64,000 nt of DNA from Sphingomicrobium sp. (GCA_025450755.1 JANWLR010000062.1:31275-95274); one strand, 5' to 3'. Positions 25,284 to 34,820 are shown, numbered from the stretch's first letter. Notes: a model not told the origin generated them from the letters alone. Numbers and translations are program-made.

Positions 25284-26606
25284 TCAAGCTTGCGGTCGAG
25301 GTTCAGGCTTGCCGCGCACTCGGCGATGCTCACCGCGCAGCTGGACCATCATAGCTGCCGCATTTGCAGCATTCGCAAGAACCAGGGCGACCGCTGCGCC
25401 GATCACGTCGAACGCCAATGACAAAGGGACGATCGCCAAGAAAAAGACTGCGCTGCCGAGCAGCTTTGCCTTGAGCGGCGCGTCCGAGCGCCCAAGGGCA
25501 TAAAGCATCGGCGATAGCGGAAAGCTGAAGATGCCGATGAATGGAACCGCCATGAGAATGACGAGCGGCGCATAGGCGCCGAGGAATGCCTTTCCGAAGA
25601 TCAACGCCATCAGCGGCTTGCCGCCGAGGAGCAGGATGACGATGGCTACAAGCGCGATAATGCCGACCGCAGCCGTACCGCGCAGCATGAGCTTCCAGGG
25701 CCTTTTGGACGAGAGGTCCATTCGCACGATCTCGGGATAGAAAGCTTTCCCGAGGAGATCGGCTGGTCGTTGCGCGGTGTCCGCGAGGGTGGAGGCGACA
25801 CGGAACAGCGCCGCGCCAGCAGGTCCAAGTAAGCCGCCAACGACGAGGCGGCCAATCGGACCCCAGACAGCCTGAACGCTGCTTGCGAGATTTACGTCGA
25901 TGGCAAAGCGCCAGGCGCCTGGAAGGGCATTCGGCTTTAGCGTCGGGCGAATGCCGACATGGAGTCCGTTGCGCGTCAGCTCGCGCCAACCGAGATACCA
26001 GGGATAGAGGTTGCCGATGAGATCGGTGACGAACCAGATGCCGACATAGACCGCGAAAGACGCGCCATTGAAGAAGGCGACGCCTGCAAGGACAGCGCGC
26101 GAAATGGGCAGCAGGGTTTCGGACCAGCTGATGAGGTCAAAGCGATCCAGGACGCGAAGCACGCCGTCGGGCGTAGCCGAGCTCATGATCGGCACGACCG
26201 TACAATAGAGCATCCCAAGCCACAGATATTCAGGCTTGATGCCGGCCCATGGCCCGATGAAGGGCAACAGGGCGGCTCCGATCAGCATTCCACCGATACC
26301 GCTCACGACATCAAGCGCGAAGGCAAAGCCGGTCGCGACTTTGAAATGTTCGGGGTCGCCATGCGCCACGCCATGGCCGCCATAGCGGACGATCAGCTGC
26401 CAGGACTGGAACTTGGCGATCCCACTCACGGCTTTGACATAGCTGGTGATGAGGATGAGCGTTCCGAACAGGAGGACGCCAAGTCCGCGACCGGCAAATG
26501 CAAGCGTTGCCAGGCCGGCGAGCGCCGCGACGATCTTCGAGACGCCGAGATAGCTCGTGTTTTTCAGAAGCGAGCGGAAGTGCTGGTCTTTGAACCAGTG
26601 TTTCAT
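25284..26606 (-). CDS. Wzx-like lipopolysaccharide/oligosaccharide flippase
   Basis: A 440-residue integral membrane protein with about 12-14 predicted helices, starting in the typical MOP-superfamily way (KNTSYLGVSKIVAALAGLATLAFAGRGLG). Polysaccharide-biosynthesis members flip undecaprenyl-linked glycans across the inner membrane. It ends in a basic cytoplasmic tail (RGEHRRVRGKPEPR). It is upstream of the ELM1-like gene on the same strand with a 102-nt gap. It is likely part of an outer-polysaccharide route. Confidence 0.8.
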   Translation of the reverse strand: MKHWFKDQHFRSLLKNTSYLGVSKIVAALAGLATLAFAGRGLGVLLFGTLILITSYVKAVSGIAKFQSWQLIVRYGGHGVAHGDPEHFKVATGFAFALDVVSGIGGMLIGAALLPFIGPWAGIKPEYLWLGMLYCTVVPIMSSATPDGVLRVLDRFDLISWSETLLPISRAVLAGVAFFNGASFAVYVGIWFVTDLIGNLYPWYLGWRELTRNGLHVGIRPTLKPNALPGAWRFAIDVNLASSVQAVWGPIGRLVVGGLLGPAGAALFRVASTLADTAQRPADLLGKAFYPEIVRMDLSSKRPWKLMLRGTAAVGIIALVAIVILLLGGKPLMALIFGKAFLGAYAPLVILMAVPFIGIFSFPLSPMLYALGRSDAPLKAKLLGSAVFFLAIVPLSLAFDVIGAAVALVLANAANAAAMMVQLRGEHRRVRGKPEPRPQA

Positions 26607-26666
26607 GCCAGGGCGCTTATCATGGATGAGCGCCGTGCCAACGACTCTATTGTCTACATCGAAGCC

Positions 26667-28694
26667 CTAGGCTGGTTCGGGCACACGTTGCTGGATTACC
26701 TTGTCAGCGAGTGGGCCATTGAGTTCCGCCAAATGGTCGAACTCGGCTTCATAGGTCGCGAGACCCTGGCTTTGCGATCTCAGCTCCGCCTCAAGACCCG
26801 ATAACTCCGCCTCGGGGATCAATGCGTCGATTCTGTCCCACCCGGCCCATCCGTCGCGGGGCGCCATGCCGAGCATTTGCCCGCGCCGTCCGGCGATCGC
26901 CGAGGTGATCCTGCTCGTGGCGCTCGACGGGCAGACAACCATCAGCTTGTGCATGGGTTCGAGCAGGTGGGGTTGGGCGGCGGCGAGTGCTTCCTGCATG
27001 GCTATGCGTCCGGCAAGCCGAAATGCAAGCTCGGAGCTGTCGACACTATGATAGCTTCCATCAACCAGCGCGACGGCGCAGTCGACCACCTGGAAGCCCA
27101 GGGGACCTTTTTGCATCGCTTCGATCACGCCTTCCTCCACGGCGGGGATCCATTGCCGCGGCACCGCCCCTCCGTGAATCTTTTCTTCGAACACGAATCC
27201 CGAGCCGCGAGGAAGCGGCTTTACCTCGATGATGACGTCGCCGAACTGCCCATGTCCGCCCGACTGCTTCTTGTGGCGGCCCTTCTGGGTGACGGGCTTG
27301 CGGATAGACTCGCGGTAGCCGACGCCCGGCTGGTGGGTTTTCACCTCCACTCCGTAGCGCCGTTTCAGGCGCGCCAGCACGGCGTTGAGATGCTCGTCGT
27401 TGACCCCGCGCAGGCGGATTTCGTGGCTGGCGTCGTCGTGCTCGACGACGAGCGCAGAATCCTCCTCACTCAAGCGCTGCAGAGCGCCCGAAAGCTTCAC
27501 GTCGTCCTTCCGATCCGCTGGCTCGATGGCAATTGCGCAATTGCGCGCAGGATAGCCAATCTCGATCAGTGGTGGCAGCGTGCCTGAACCGAGCCACTCT
27601 CCCGACTTGACGCTGTCGATTTTCGCCACCGCGACAATATCGCCATCGCGCGCTTCGCTGACCTTTGTCGTCTTTTCTCCCTGTACGGTGAACAGAGCGC
27701 CAAGACGCGCATGGTCTCCGTCCTGGGTCTTGAGATCCGAACCTTCGGCGATCCGTCCGCCAAGCACCCGGGAGAGTGCCAGCCGGCCGATCGACCCGTG
27801 GATCACCTTGAACACATAGAGCGAGGGGTCGGACACGCCCAGACGGTCGGCTGCGCTTTGCGGGCCTGGTACTTCATGGCGCATCGCCTTCAACAGCCGC
27901 CGAACGCCCCATGAGCTGCTCGCCGACCCGAACAGAACAGAGACGCCAAGGTTGTCGCCGGTCTCGCGTGCAAGGTCCTGGACGACTTTCTCCCTGGGCG
28001 GCGCCTCGTCCATCAAAAGCTGTTCGAGCAGCTCGTCGTCATGATCCGCGAGCTGTTCAAGCATCTGCGTACGGGCCTCGTGCTCGCGGTCCTGGAGATC
28101 GGCTGGAATGTCGATGCGTTCCGATTCTTTGCCGGGCCGGTATTTGAATGCATATTCGAGCGCGAGATCGACGAAGCCGCTGATTTTCTCGCCCTCGCGG
28201 ATCGGAATCTGGCGCGCGATCAGCGGCGAGACGCTCATCGGCTGGAGAGCCGAAAGAAGATCGCGAATGCGGCCATGCGCCTGGTCGATCCGGTAGACGA
28301 AAATGAGGTGCGGAATGCCGAGCTCGTCGAGAGCCCTCAGGGCTGGAGCGGTCAGCGGCGCGCGCGCAGGGTCGGGGTCGACGACCACGATCGCGACATC
28401 AGCTATCGCCAGCGCTTTTGCTCCGTCCGCCGCGAAGCCGACCGATCCCGGCACGTCGATGATGGCGAAGTGGTCGCCCAGATAATCGAAATTGTAGAGA
28501 TTGAGCTCGGTCGAGCCGCCTCGCTGGCGACTTTCCGGGCTCGAATCGCCGATGCTGGAGCCGTTGGCCGTTGACCCCAATCGGTCGGTGGCGCCGGCTG
28601 CAAACAGCATCGCCTCGGCAAGGCTGGTCTTTCCTGCGCCGGCGGGTCCCACCAGCGCAATTACTCGAGTGCCTTTGGATGGTTGTCCGACCAT
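26667..28694 (-). CDS. Elongation factor G-like protein with altered GTPase motifs
   Basis: A 675-residue protein colinear with EF-G: G domain, domain II, III, IV (KSGGHGQFGDVIIEVKPL and GPLGFQVVDCAVALVDGSYHSVDSSE) and V. The P-loop GPAGAGKTSL is good. DxxG reads DVPGSVGF, with Ser in place of the catalytic His of DTPGH. The NKxD guanine motif reads YRID. Switch I lacks the RGITI threonine segment. It is therefore not the main FusA but an EF-G-like paralogue of unknown function, possibly with weakened GTP hydrolysis or specificity. Divergent from the yihY-like gene. Confidence 0.85.
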   Translation of the reverse strand: MVGQPSKGTRVIALVGPAGAGKTSLAEAMLFAAGATDRLGSTANGSSIGDSSPESRQRGGSTELNLYNFDYLGDHFAIIDVPGSVGFAADGAKALAIADVAIVVVDPDPARAPLTAPALRALDELGIPHLIFVYRIDQAHGRIRDLLSALQPMSVSPLIARQIPIREGEKISGFVDLALEYAFKYRPGKESERIDIPADLQDREHEARTQMLEQLADHDDELLEQLLMDEAPPREKVVQDLARETGDNLGVSVLFGSASSSWGVRRLLKAMRHEVPGPQSAADRLGVSDPSLYVFKVIHGSIGRLALSRVLGGRIAEGSDLKTQDGDHARLGALFTVQGEKTTKVSEARDGDIVAVAKIDSVKSGEWLGSGTLPPLIEIGYPARNCAIAIEPADRKDDVKLSGALQRLSEEDSALVVEHDDASHEIRLRGVNDEHLNAVLARLKRRYGVEVKTHQPGVGYRESIRKPVTQKGRHKKQSGGHGQFGDVIIEVKPLPRGSGFVFEEKIHGGAVPRQWIPAVEEGVIEAMQKGPLGFQVVDCAVALVDGSYHSVDSSELAFRLAGRIAMQEALAAAQPHLLEPMHKLMVVCPSSATSRITSAIAGRRGQMLGMAPRDGWAGWDRIDALIPEAELSGLEAELRSQSQGLATYEAEFDHLAELNGPLADKVIQQRVPEPA

Positions 28695-28849
28695 GCGAAT
28701 CTCCTTCGTCCGGGTTACGGGCGTTCGAGTCGCTGAAGGCGCTCGAAGCGCTCTTCGTTGAAATATTCACCGTCCGCCTGTTTTCGGCCATTGGCAAGAG
28801 GGCTCTTTTGCTTGCCGGAAATCCTGACGGAGATGCGAGTTGGGACGGG

Positions 28850-29881
28850 ATGGTTGATCCCAAAGGTCATCAGGCGCGCTCACCTGCGGAGATGCCGGCA
28901 CGCGCTTGGAAGGACATCGCGAAGCGAACCTACAAGCGCGTGTGGGACGACAATGTCGGCCTCGTCGCGGCCGGCGTCGCTTTCTACAGCTTCTTCGCGC
29001 TGCTCTCTCTGCTGGGCCTGATCGTCCTGGCCTACGGCTTCTTTGCCGACCCCGCGACGGTGATCGAACATATGTGGTCGCTAATGGCCGTGCTGCCGAG
29101 TGACGTCGCCAAGATCATCGGCGACCAGCTGATGATGGCGGTTCAAGCCTCCAAGGGCACCAAGGGCTTAGGAATCCTGATCGCTTTCCTGGTGGCCACC
29201 TATGGGGGAACCAACGGGGCTGCTGCCGTCATCACCGCGCTCAACATCGCTTATGAGGAAAAGGAACGGAGGAGCCTGTATCGCTTTTATCTACTCGCTG
29301 TCGGAATGACGCTTGGCGCATTGGCGGTGGCACTTTGCGCGCTCGCCGGAACAGCCGCCTTGGCGTTCCTGCAAAGGATTATTCCGAATGCCTCGCACGC
29401 ATTTGTCCTGGCAGGGAAGTGCGCCGGTTACTTTCTGCTAGTGCTGTTCGCGGCGTTGATTGCGTCCGTGCTTTACCGCTTCGGGCCCTCGCGCGAGGAC
29501 GCGAAGTGGAAGTGGATCACGCCAGGTTCGAGCTTCGCAGCGGTGACCTGGCTGCTGCTGACGGTCGCCTTCAGCTTCTACGTCGGCCATTTCACCAATT
29601 ATCACGCGCGCTACGGCTCGCTTGGAGCGGTCGTGGCGCTGCTGACCTGGGCCTATCTTTCGGCCTATGCCTTCATCATTGGCGCCGAGCTCAACAGCGA
29701 GATCGAGCACCAGACCGCAAAGGACAGCACGACGGGCTCACCCAAGCCGATGGGCGATCGCGGCGCGTGGGCAGCCGACAATGTCGCGAGCGATGACCAG
29801 GTCCAGGATCGTCCGGAAGAGCAAAGGGAAGGGCAGCGGCTGACGCAAGCCGCCCCCAAGGTGGCCGACGAGAAAGGCTGA
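28850..29881 (+). CDS. YihY/BrkB family membrane protein
   Basis: About 343 residues. The YihY/virulence-factor BrkB domain runs from residue ~15 to 285. The conserved start (DDNVGLVAAGVAFYSFFALLS) and end (YGSLGAVVALLTWAYLSAYA, then GAELNSEIE) are clear, with six membrane helices. The hydrophilic C-terminal tail (~50 residues) is charged. ATG 28850 is preferred; an upstream frame extends into the divergent EF-G-like gene. The family is widespread with no agreed activity. Confidence 0.82.
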   Translation: MVDPKGHQARSPAEMPARAWKDIAKRTYKRVWDDNVGLVAAGVAFYSFFALLSLLGLIVLAYGFFADPATVIEHMWSLMAVLPSDVAKIIGDQLMMAVQASKGTKGLGILIAFLVATYGGTNGAAAVITALNIAYEEKERRSLYRFYLLAVGMTLGALAVALCALAGTAALAFLQRIIPNASHAFVLAGKCAGYFLLVLFAALIASVLYRFGPSREDAKWKWITPGSSFAAVTWLLLTVAFSFYVGHFTNYHARYGSLGAVVALLTWAYLSAYAFIIGAELNSEIEHQTAKDSTTGSPKPMGDRGAWAADNVASDDQVQDRPEEQREGQRLTQAAPKVADEKG

Positions 29882-30343
29882 TCAGATTGGGATCTGACCT
29901 TCCTTGATCGTCGCCATCACGGTCATGCTGTTGATCTCGCCGAGGTCGGGCTGTCCCGTCAGATGCTCCAGGTAGAATTCCTGGTAATCCTTCATGCCTT
30001 TGGCGATCACGTGCAGCATGAGGTCGTAGTTGCCCAGGATGATATAAGCCCCGATCACTCGCTCGTGCTGGATTATCTTGCGGCGGAACTCCGGAACATT
30101 GGCCCGGCCCTGCATGCTGAACTTCAGATAGATGAAGAACTCCAGGTCGAAGCCGAGCTTTGAACGATCAACGATTGCAGCTTCGCCGAGGATGATACCT
30201 TCCGAGCGGAGCCGCTGGATCCTTCGCCAACAGGGCGCATGCGAAAGACCAACAGCCTCGGCGATCTCGGTTACGGTCCGCGAGGAGTCCCGCTGGAGTT
30301 CCCGGAGGATCCGGCGATCCGCATCGTCAATCATCTTCTGCAT
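29882..30343 (-). CDS. Lrp/AsnC family transcriptional regulator
   Basis: About 153 residues: winged HTH (DDADRRILRELQRDSSRT, then IAEAVGLSHAPCWRRIQRL) followed by the RAM ligand-binding domain (HERVIGAYIILGNYDLML). The start is uncertain: ATGs lie at 30361, 30343 and 30334 without a strong Shine-Dalgarno, and I chose 30343. It is divergent from the 39-residue gene and amine oxidase, which fits local control of amino-acid or amine catabolism by an Lrp-type sensor. Confidence 0.87.
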   Translation of the reverse strand: MQKMIDDADRRILRELQRDSSRTVTEIAEAVGLSHAPCWRRIQRLRSEGIILGEAAIVDRSKLGFDLEFFIYLKFSMQGRANVPEFRRKIIQHERVIGAYIILGNYDLMLHVIAKGMKDYQEFYLEHLTGQPDLGEINSMTVMATIKEGQIPI

Positions 30344-30462
30344 TTGGGGCTTTCGGAGCATAGAATATGCTTCATTATGCGATATGACGCAAAAGAACGC
30401 AAAGTAATTTCTGAAGTGCAACGATATATGCTCTTCGAGATACCAACGAAGCGAGGAGCCAC

Positions 30463-30582
30463 ATGAACATTCGATCTAGGCGAATGCTTGCTGCAGCAGC
30501 AGTCACGTTCGGGTTGTTGGCTGGAATCGCTGGCGTGGCGATCGTCCGCTCCGCCTATCCCGACATGATCGTGATTGGGTGA
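30463..30582 (+). CDS. 39-residue single-span membrane peptide upstream of the amine oxidase
   Basis: ATG 30463 follows GAGGAG at 30452-30457 with a 5-nt spacer, an excellent Shine-Dalgarno. The peptide has a basic N terminus (MNIRSRRML), one hydrophobic helix (about residues 9-28) and a short polar tail (RSAYPDMIVIG). Its TGA lies 5 nt before the ATG of the flavin amine oxidase, so the two are almost certainly co-translated. It could be a membrane anchor, a small subunit or a leader. No family is known to me. Confidence 0.6.
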   Translation: MNIRSRRMLAAAAVTFGLLAGIAGVAIVRSAYPDMIVIG

Positions 30583-30587
30583 CGCAA

Positions 30588-32186
30588 ATGACAATCACTC
30601 GACGAACATTGCTCGAACAAATTGGAAGTGTCGCTGGCGCCGGTGCTGCCTACATGGCCATGGAAGCGCTCGGCCTCGCAGTAGCAACGCCGGCCGGGGC
30701 CGAGGCGTTCGCTCTTCCGACAAGTAGCGGGAAAGGACGATCGGTCGTGATCCTCGGGGCGGGAATTGCCGGCATGGTCTCCGCCTATGAACTTCAGCGC
30801 GCCGGCTTTCAGGTGACCGTGCTCGAAGCCCGCGAACGCATTGGCGGCCGCGTCTGGACCATCCGCGGCGGCGACCGAATCGTCCAAATGGGACGGCCAG
30901 ACCAGCGGGCCGGGTTCGGTAATGGGCTTTATTTCAATGCCGGAGCGGCGCGGATACCTTCGAGCCATCGTGGAATTCTCGGCTACGCGCGCCGTTTCGG
31001 TGTGCCGATGGAAACGATGGTCAACGCCAACCGGAATGCGGGATGGGACTTTCGAGGCAAGGTCCATCCTGAACGGCGCATGGTCAATGATATGCGCGGG
31101 CAGCTTGGGGAACTTCTCGCCAAGGCAATCGACCAGCACGCGCTCGACGGTGAGGTCGCTAGAGGCGAACTCGCAATGATCCGTGACTTTCTCGTCCCCT
31201 ATGCCCAGCTCGACCGCAGCGGCCGATACGTTCCGCAGGGAAGCTCCGGCTATTCTCCGGAAGGGGGTGGCTATGCAAATGCACCCAAGGCGCTGCCGCC
31301 GCTCTCGATCGAGGAACTCCTTCCCGATCCCGCAAACACGAGCCGTGGGAGCATGGCGCTACCTTATCTTTTCGAGAACATCTGGGACATGCAGGCGACG
31401 ATGCTTCAGCCGGTCGGCGGCATGGATCGGATCGCGCACGCGTTCTACGAACGCGTGAAGCCACAGGTCAGGCTGAACACACAAATAAAGGAGATCCGCC
31501 GCGTCGGGAAGAAGGTTCGGATCGTCCACAGTGGCGCCTCGAACTTCACTGAAGCGGACTTTTGCGTTTGCACTCTGCCGATGCCCGTCCTTGCTCGTAT
31601 TCCCGCTGACTTCTCGAGGGCAAAGGCCAATGCACTAAAGTCGGTCGAATATCGAACGAGCGTGAAAGTCGCGTTTGAGAGCCTGCGTTTCTGGGAGACG
31701 CAGGATTCGATCTTTGGCGGGCTCGCCTGGACCGACCGCCTCAACGAGAACATCATGTATCCCTCGGGTGGCTTCAATGATTCCCGGGGCGTTCTCGTTG
31801 CCGCTTATTGTGGAGGCTGGACACGGCCGGAGAATCCGAAGGCGTTCGCCGATCTCAGCCACGAGCGAAGATTGCAAATCTGCCGCGAATCCGTCGAAGC
31901 GCTCCATCCCGGCCAGTCGCATCTTCTGGAAAAGGGAGTGACTGTCGCATGGGGGCTCACGCCCTGGTCGGAAGGGGTCGGAGCACTTTGGCCAGGAGGC
32001 CTCACAGCAGTCCAGTTTCGTCCACCGGAATATTATGAGCTACTGAAGCCCGAAGGTCCGATCGTCTTTGCCGGGGAACACCTCAGCTACCAGCCGACGT
32101 GGCAGGAAGGAGCGGTGCTATCGGCGCACGAGGCGCTGAAGCTGGTCCAGTCGATGGCTTCGAACGCGATTGCCCGCGCAGCCTAG
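30588..32186 (+). CDS. Tat-exported flavin monoamine/L-amino acid oxidase
   Basis: About 532 residues. The N terminus carries a Tat-like signal (TRRTLLEQIGSV, then a hydrophobic run). The FAD-binding motif VVILGAGIAGMVSAYELQRAG with GGRVW follows, and the C-terminal FAD/substrate motif is IVFAGEHLSYQPTWQEGAV, typical of flavin amine oxidases. It would oxidatively deaminate amino acids or amines, giving H2O2 and ammonia, in the periplasm. ATG 30588 is chosen over GTG 30579; GGGTGA of the preceding gene's end can act as Shine-Dalgarno. The regulator at 29882-30343 is divergent. Confidence 0.88.
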   Translation: MTITRRTLLEQIGSVAGAGAAYMAMEALGLAVATPAGAEAFALPTSSGKGRSVVILGAGIAGMVSAYELQRAGFQVTVLEARERIGGRVWTIRGGDRIVQMGRPDQRAGFGNGLYFNAGAARIPSSHRGILGYARRFGVPMETMVNANRNAGWDFRGKVHPERRMVNDMRGQLGELLAKAIDQHALDGEVARGELAMIRDFLVPYAQLDRSGRYVPQGSSGYSPEGGGYANAPKALPPLSIEELLPDPANTSRGSMALPYLFENIWDMQATMLQPVGGMDRIAHAFYERVKPQVRLNTQIKEIRRVGKKVRIVHSGASNFTEADFCVCTLPMPVLARIPADFSRAKANALKSVEYRTSVKVAFESLRFWETQDSIFGGLAWTDRLNENIMYPSGGFNDSRGVLVAAYCGGWTRPENPKAFADLSHERRLQICRESVEALHPGQSHLLEKGVTVAWGLTPWSEGVGALWPGGLTAVQFRPPEYYELLKPEGPIVFAGEHLSYQPTWQEGAVLSAHEALKLVQSMASNAIARAA

Positions 32187-33091
32187 GCGGCGGGCAGGAG
32201 CCGCCGCTCGCCTGCGAGGCGAAGCAGCGCCGCCTGCAGCTTCTCGAACGCTCGAACCTCGATCTGGCGGATGCGCTCGCGGCTGACGCCATAGACCTGG
32301 CTCAGTTCCTCCAGAGTCTTCGGATCATCGGCGAGGCGCCGCTCCATCAGGATGTGCTTCTCACGATCGTTGAGGCTTTCAAGCGCTGTCACCAACAGGT
32401 CGTGGCGAACCTGGCTTTCCTCGTCTTCGGCGAGCAGCTCGTCCTGGAGTGGACCGCTGTCGACAAGAAAGTCCTGCCACTGGTTCTCGGCGCCCTCATC
32501 TCCCTTCAAGGGAGCGTTGAGGCTGGTATCGCCGCCCATCGCCATGCGGCGGTTCATGGACACGACTTCTTCTTCGGTCACACCGAGGTCCGTCGCGATC
32601 TTTGTCACATCCTGGGGCTTGAGGTCGCCTTCCTCGAATGCGTCGATCTGGTTCTTCATTCGCCTGAGGTTGAAGAACAGCTTCTTCTGCGCCGCCGTCG
32701 TGCCCATTTTCACGAGACTCCACGAGCGCAGGATGAATTCCTGGATCGAGGCCCTGATCCACCACATCGCGTAGGTCGCCAGCCGGAAACCGCGATCGGG
32801 CTCGAACTTCTTGACGCCCTGCATCAGGCCGATATTGCCTTCGCTGATCAGCTCGCTGACCGGCAGCCCATACCCGCGGTAGCCCATCGCGATCTTCGCG
32901 ACGAGGCGCAGATGCGAGTTGACGAGCTTCGCCGCCGCCTCGGTGTCGCCATGCTCGCGCCAGCGCTTGGCGAGCATGTACTCCTCCTCCGGGGAGAGGA
33001 TCGGGAACTTCTTGATTTCCGCAAGATAGCGGTTGAGTCCGGCCTCCCCACCGGACGCGGGGAGCGAGACGATCCCTTTTTGCGTAGCCAT
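32183..33091 (-). CDS. rpoH: RNA polymerase sigma-32 factor
   Basis: A 302-residue heat-shock sigma factor. Region 2 is clear (LISEGNIGLMQGVKKFEPDRGFRLATYAMWWIRASIQEFIL), as is region 4 (LEELSQVYGVSRERIRQIEVRAFEKLQ). The RpoH-specific box AAQKKLFFNLR after region 2 distinguishes it from RpoD. ATG 33091 has AAGGGAGAAGAC upstream. Its stop shares bases (CTAG) with the convergent amine oxidase stop. Alphaproteobacteria often carry more than one rpoH; only this copy is in the window. Confidence 0.95.
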   Translation of the reverse strand: MATQKGIVSLPASGGEAGLNRYLAEIKKFPILSPEEEYMLAKRWREHGDTEAAAKLVNSHLRLVAKIAMGYRGYGLPVSELISEGNIGLMQGVKKFEPDRGFRLATYAMWWIRASIQEFILRSWSLVKMGTTAAQKKLFFNLRRMKNQIDAFEEGDLKPQDVTKIATDLGVTEEEVVSMNRRMAMGGDTSLNAPLKGDEGAENQWQDFLVDSGPLQDELLAEDEESQVRHDLLVTALESLNDREKHILMERRLADDPKTLEELSQVYGVSRERIRQIEVRAFEKLQAALLRLAGERRLLPAA

Positions 33092-33145
33092 TCTTGCCGT
33101 CTTCTCCCTTTTGTGGGCTGACCAAATGCCCTAGCGAGTTAATCT

Positions 33146-34102
33146 TTATACACCAAGTGCGGCCATCAGTTCCTGCATGTCCGGCGGCATGGGACTTGAG
33201 AACGACAGCCTGTTCTTAGTGACCGGATGAGTGAACCCAAGTTCAGCGGCATGCAGTGCTTGCCGATAGAACTGCAGTTCGTTCAATAATTTGCCATGCG
33301 TCTTTCCCGATCGCCCGTAAACGGGATCGCCGAGCAGCGGGTGACCGATGGACGCCATGTGTACGCGCACCTGGTGCGTGCGTCCTGTCTCGAGGCGGCA
33401 TTCGATCAGCGCGGCGTCCCTTAGCGCCTTCACCCGCCTCCAGTGAGTGACCGCGCGCTTTCCGCTATTGCCTTCGACGATGGCAATCTTTTTGCGGTTC
33501 GTGGCGGACCGGGCGAGCGGTGCATCGACGCTTCCTTGAGGGACCTTCGGAACGCCATCGACGATCGCGAGATAACGCCGATTGACGGAGTGGGCGGCGA
33601 ACTGCCTGGCGAGGCCCTCGTGCGCGATATCCGTCTTTGCGACGACCAGCAGGCCCGACGTATCCTTGTCGATCCGATGGACGATTCCGGGTCGCGCCAC
33701 TCCCCCGATTCCGGAAAGCTTGCCGGCGCAGTGGTGAAGAAGGGCATTGACCAATGTGCCGTCGAGATTGCCGGCAGCCGGATGCACGACCATCCCGGCG
33801 GCCTTGTCGATAACGAGCAAATGTTCATCCTCGAAGACGATCGTCAGCGGAATGGCCTGCGCCTCGTTGTGAGCGGGGCTTGGTTCCGGGACTGCTACGC
33901 GAAGCGCCTGCTGCCCGCGCACCTTCGTCGCGGGATCGCGGACGGGCTTGCCGCCGGCTTCGACTGCACCGCTTCGAATGAGCGCCTTCAATCTCTCGCG
34001 CGAGAGCGTCGGAACAGCGGCCGCGAGGGCGCGGTCGAGACGCCAGCCCTCATGGGCGGCCTCGAGGCGCACATCGATCGTCTGAATTCCCCCCATCTTC
34101 AT
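33146..34102 (-). CDS. rluD: RluA-family 23S rRNA pseudouridine synthase (RluD-like)
   Basis: About 318 residues: N-terminal S4-like RNA-binding segment (WRLDRALAAAVPTLSRERLKALIRSGAV) and the catalytic domain with GIVHRIDKDTSGLLVVAKT, whose Asp in HRIDKDTSG is the nucleophile. RluD modifies helix 69 uridines (1911, 1915, 1917) of 23S rRNA. The start is set at ATG 34102; a TTG at 34135 would lengthen it by 11 residues and sits in the divergent intergenic space. Confidence 0.88.
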   Translation of the reverse strand: MKMGGIQTIDVRLEAAHEGWRLDRALAAAVPTLSRERLKALIRSGAVEAGGKPVRDPATKVRGQQALRVAVPEPSPAHNEAQAIPLTIVFEDEHLLVIDKAAGMVVHPAAGNLDGTLVNALLHHCAGKLSGIGGVARPGIVHRIDKDTSGLLVVAKTDIAHEGLARQFAAHSVNRRYLAIVDGVPKVPQGSVDAPLARSATNRKKIAIVEGNSGKRAVTHWRRVKALRDAALIECRLETGRTHQVRVHMASIGHPLLGDPVYGRSGKTHGKLLNELQFYRQALHAAELGFTHPVTKNRLSFSSPMPPDMQELMAALGV

Positions 34103-34184
34103 CCTGAATATGGGAATCTTGGATCGCTCCTTCAACGTCGTGAAGCTTGCGCGGGCTGAAACTCTGCCCCATCAATCACTTGCG

Positions 34185-34820
34185 ATGAACTCGGTTGATC
34201 TTGCCAGCCTCCTTTGCTCGCGGCTTTGCCACGACCTCATGTCACCCGTCGGCGCGCTCAACAACGGCATTGAGCTGCTTGCCGACGAGACCGATCCCGA
34301 AATGCGGGAGAAATGTCTCGAGCTGCTGGCGGAAAGCGCGCGAGCGTCGGCCAACAAGCTGAAGTTCTTCAGGCTTGCCTTTGGCGCAGGGGGCGGATTT
34401 GGGGAAGAGATCGATACTCGTGAAGCCGAGGTGGCGCTCGAGGGGCTGTTCGGACCCGAGCGACGGATCGAGCTCGGATGGATGGTAGCGGATAACAAGC
34501 TGCCCAAACAGGCGGTCAAGCTTTTGCTGAACCTTGCGCTTCTCGCCGGGGACGCGTTAGTTCGCGGAGGCCGCCTCGATGTTGGAGCCGAACGCAGCGA
34601 GGGCAGGATCGAGATTGCCGTCAGGGGTGAGGGACCGCGCATCTTGCTTGACCCCGCGCTGCGCGAAACGCTCGAGACTGGCGGAGACGGCACCATCGAG
34701 CCACGCGCGGCGGCAGCGTGGCTTGCATACAATCTCGTCGCTGACGCGGGCGGCTCCCTTCGGCTGTCGGAAGCCGGGAGCGAGGCGCTGCTCATCGGCG
34801 CGGATCTTCCGTTGGCCTAG
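34185..34820 (+). CDS. chpT: Histidine phosphotransferase ChpT
   Basis: A 211-residue ChpT: relays phosphate from CckA to CtrA/CpdR in alphaproteobacterial cell-cycle control. The DHp-like N terminus has LASLLCSRLCHDLMSPVGALNNGIE, with phospho-acceptor His16. The C-terminal part is a degenerate ATPase-like domain, as known for the family. ATG 34185 is used; upstream codons (from 34110) overlap the region of the divergent rluD. The next gene begins immediately after its stop. Confidence 0.87.
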   Translation: MNSVDLASLLCSRLCHDLMSPVGALNNGIELLADETDPEMREKCLELLAESARASANKLKFFRLAFGAGGGFGEEIDTREAEVALEGLFGPERRIELGWMVADNKLPKQAVKLLLNLALLAGDALVRGGRLDVGAERSEGRIEIAVRGEGPRILLDPALRETLETGGDGTIEPRAAAAWLAYNLVADAGGSLRLSEAGSEALLIGADLPLA

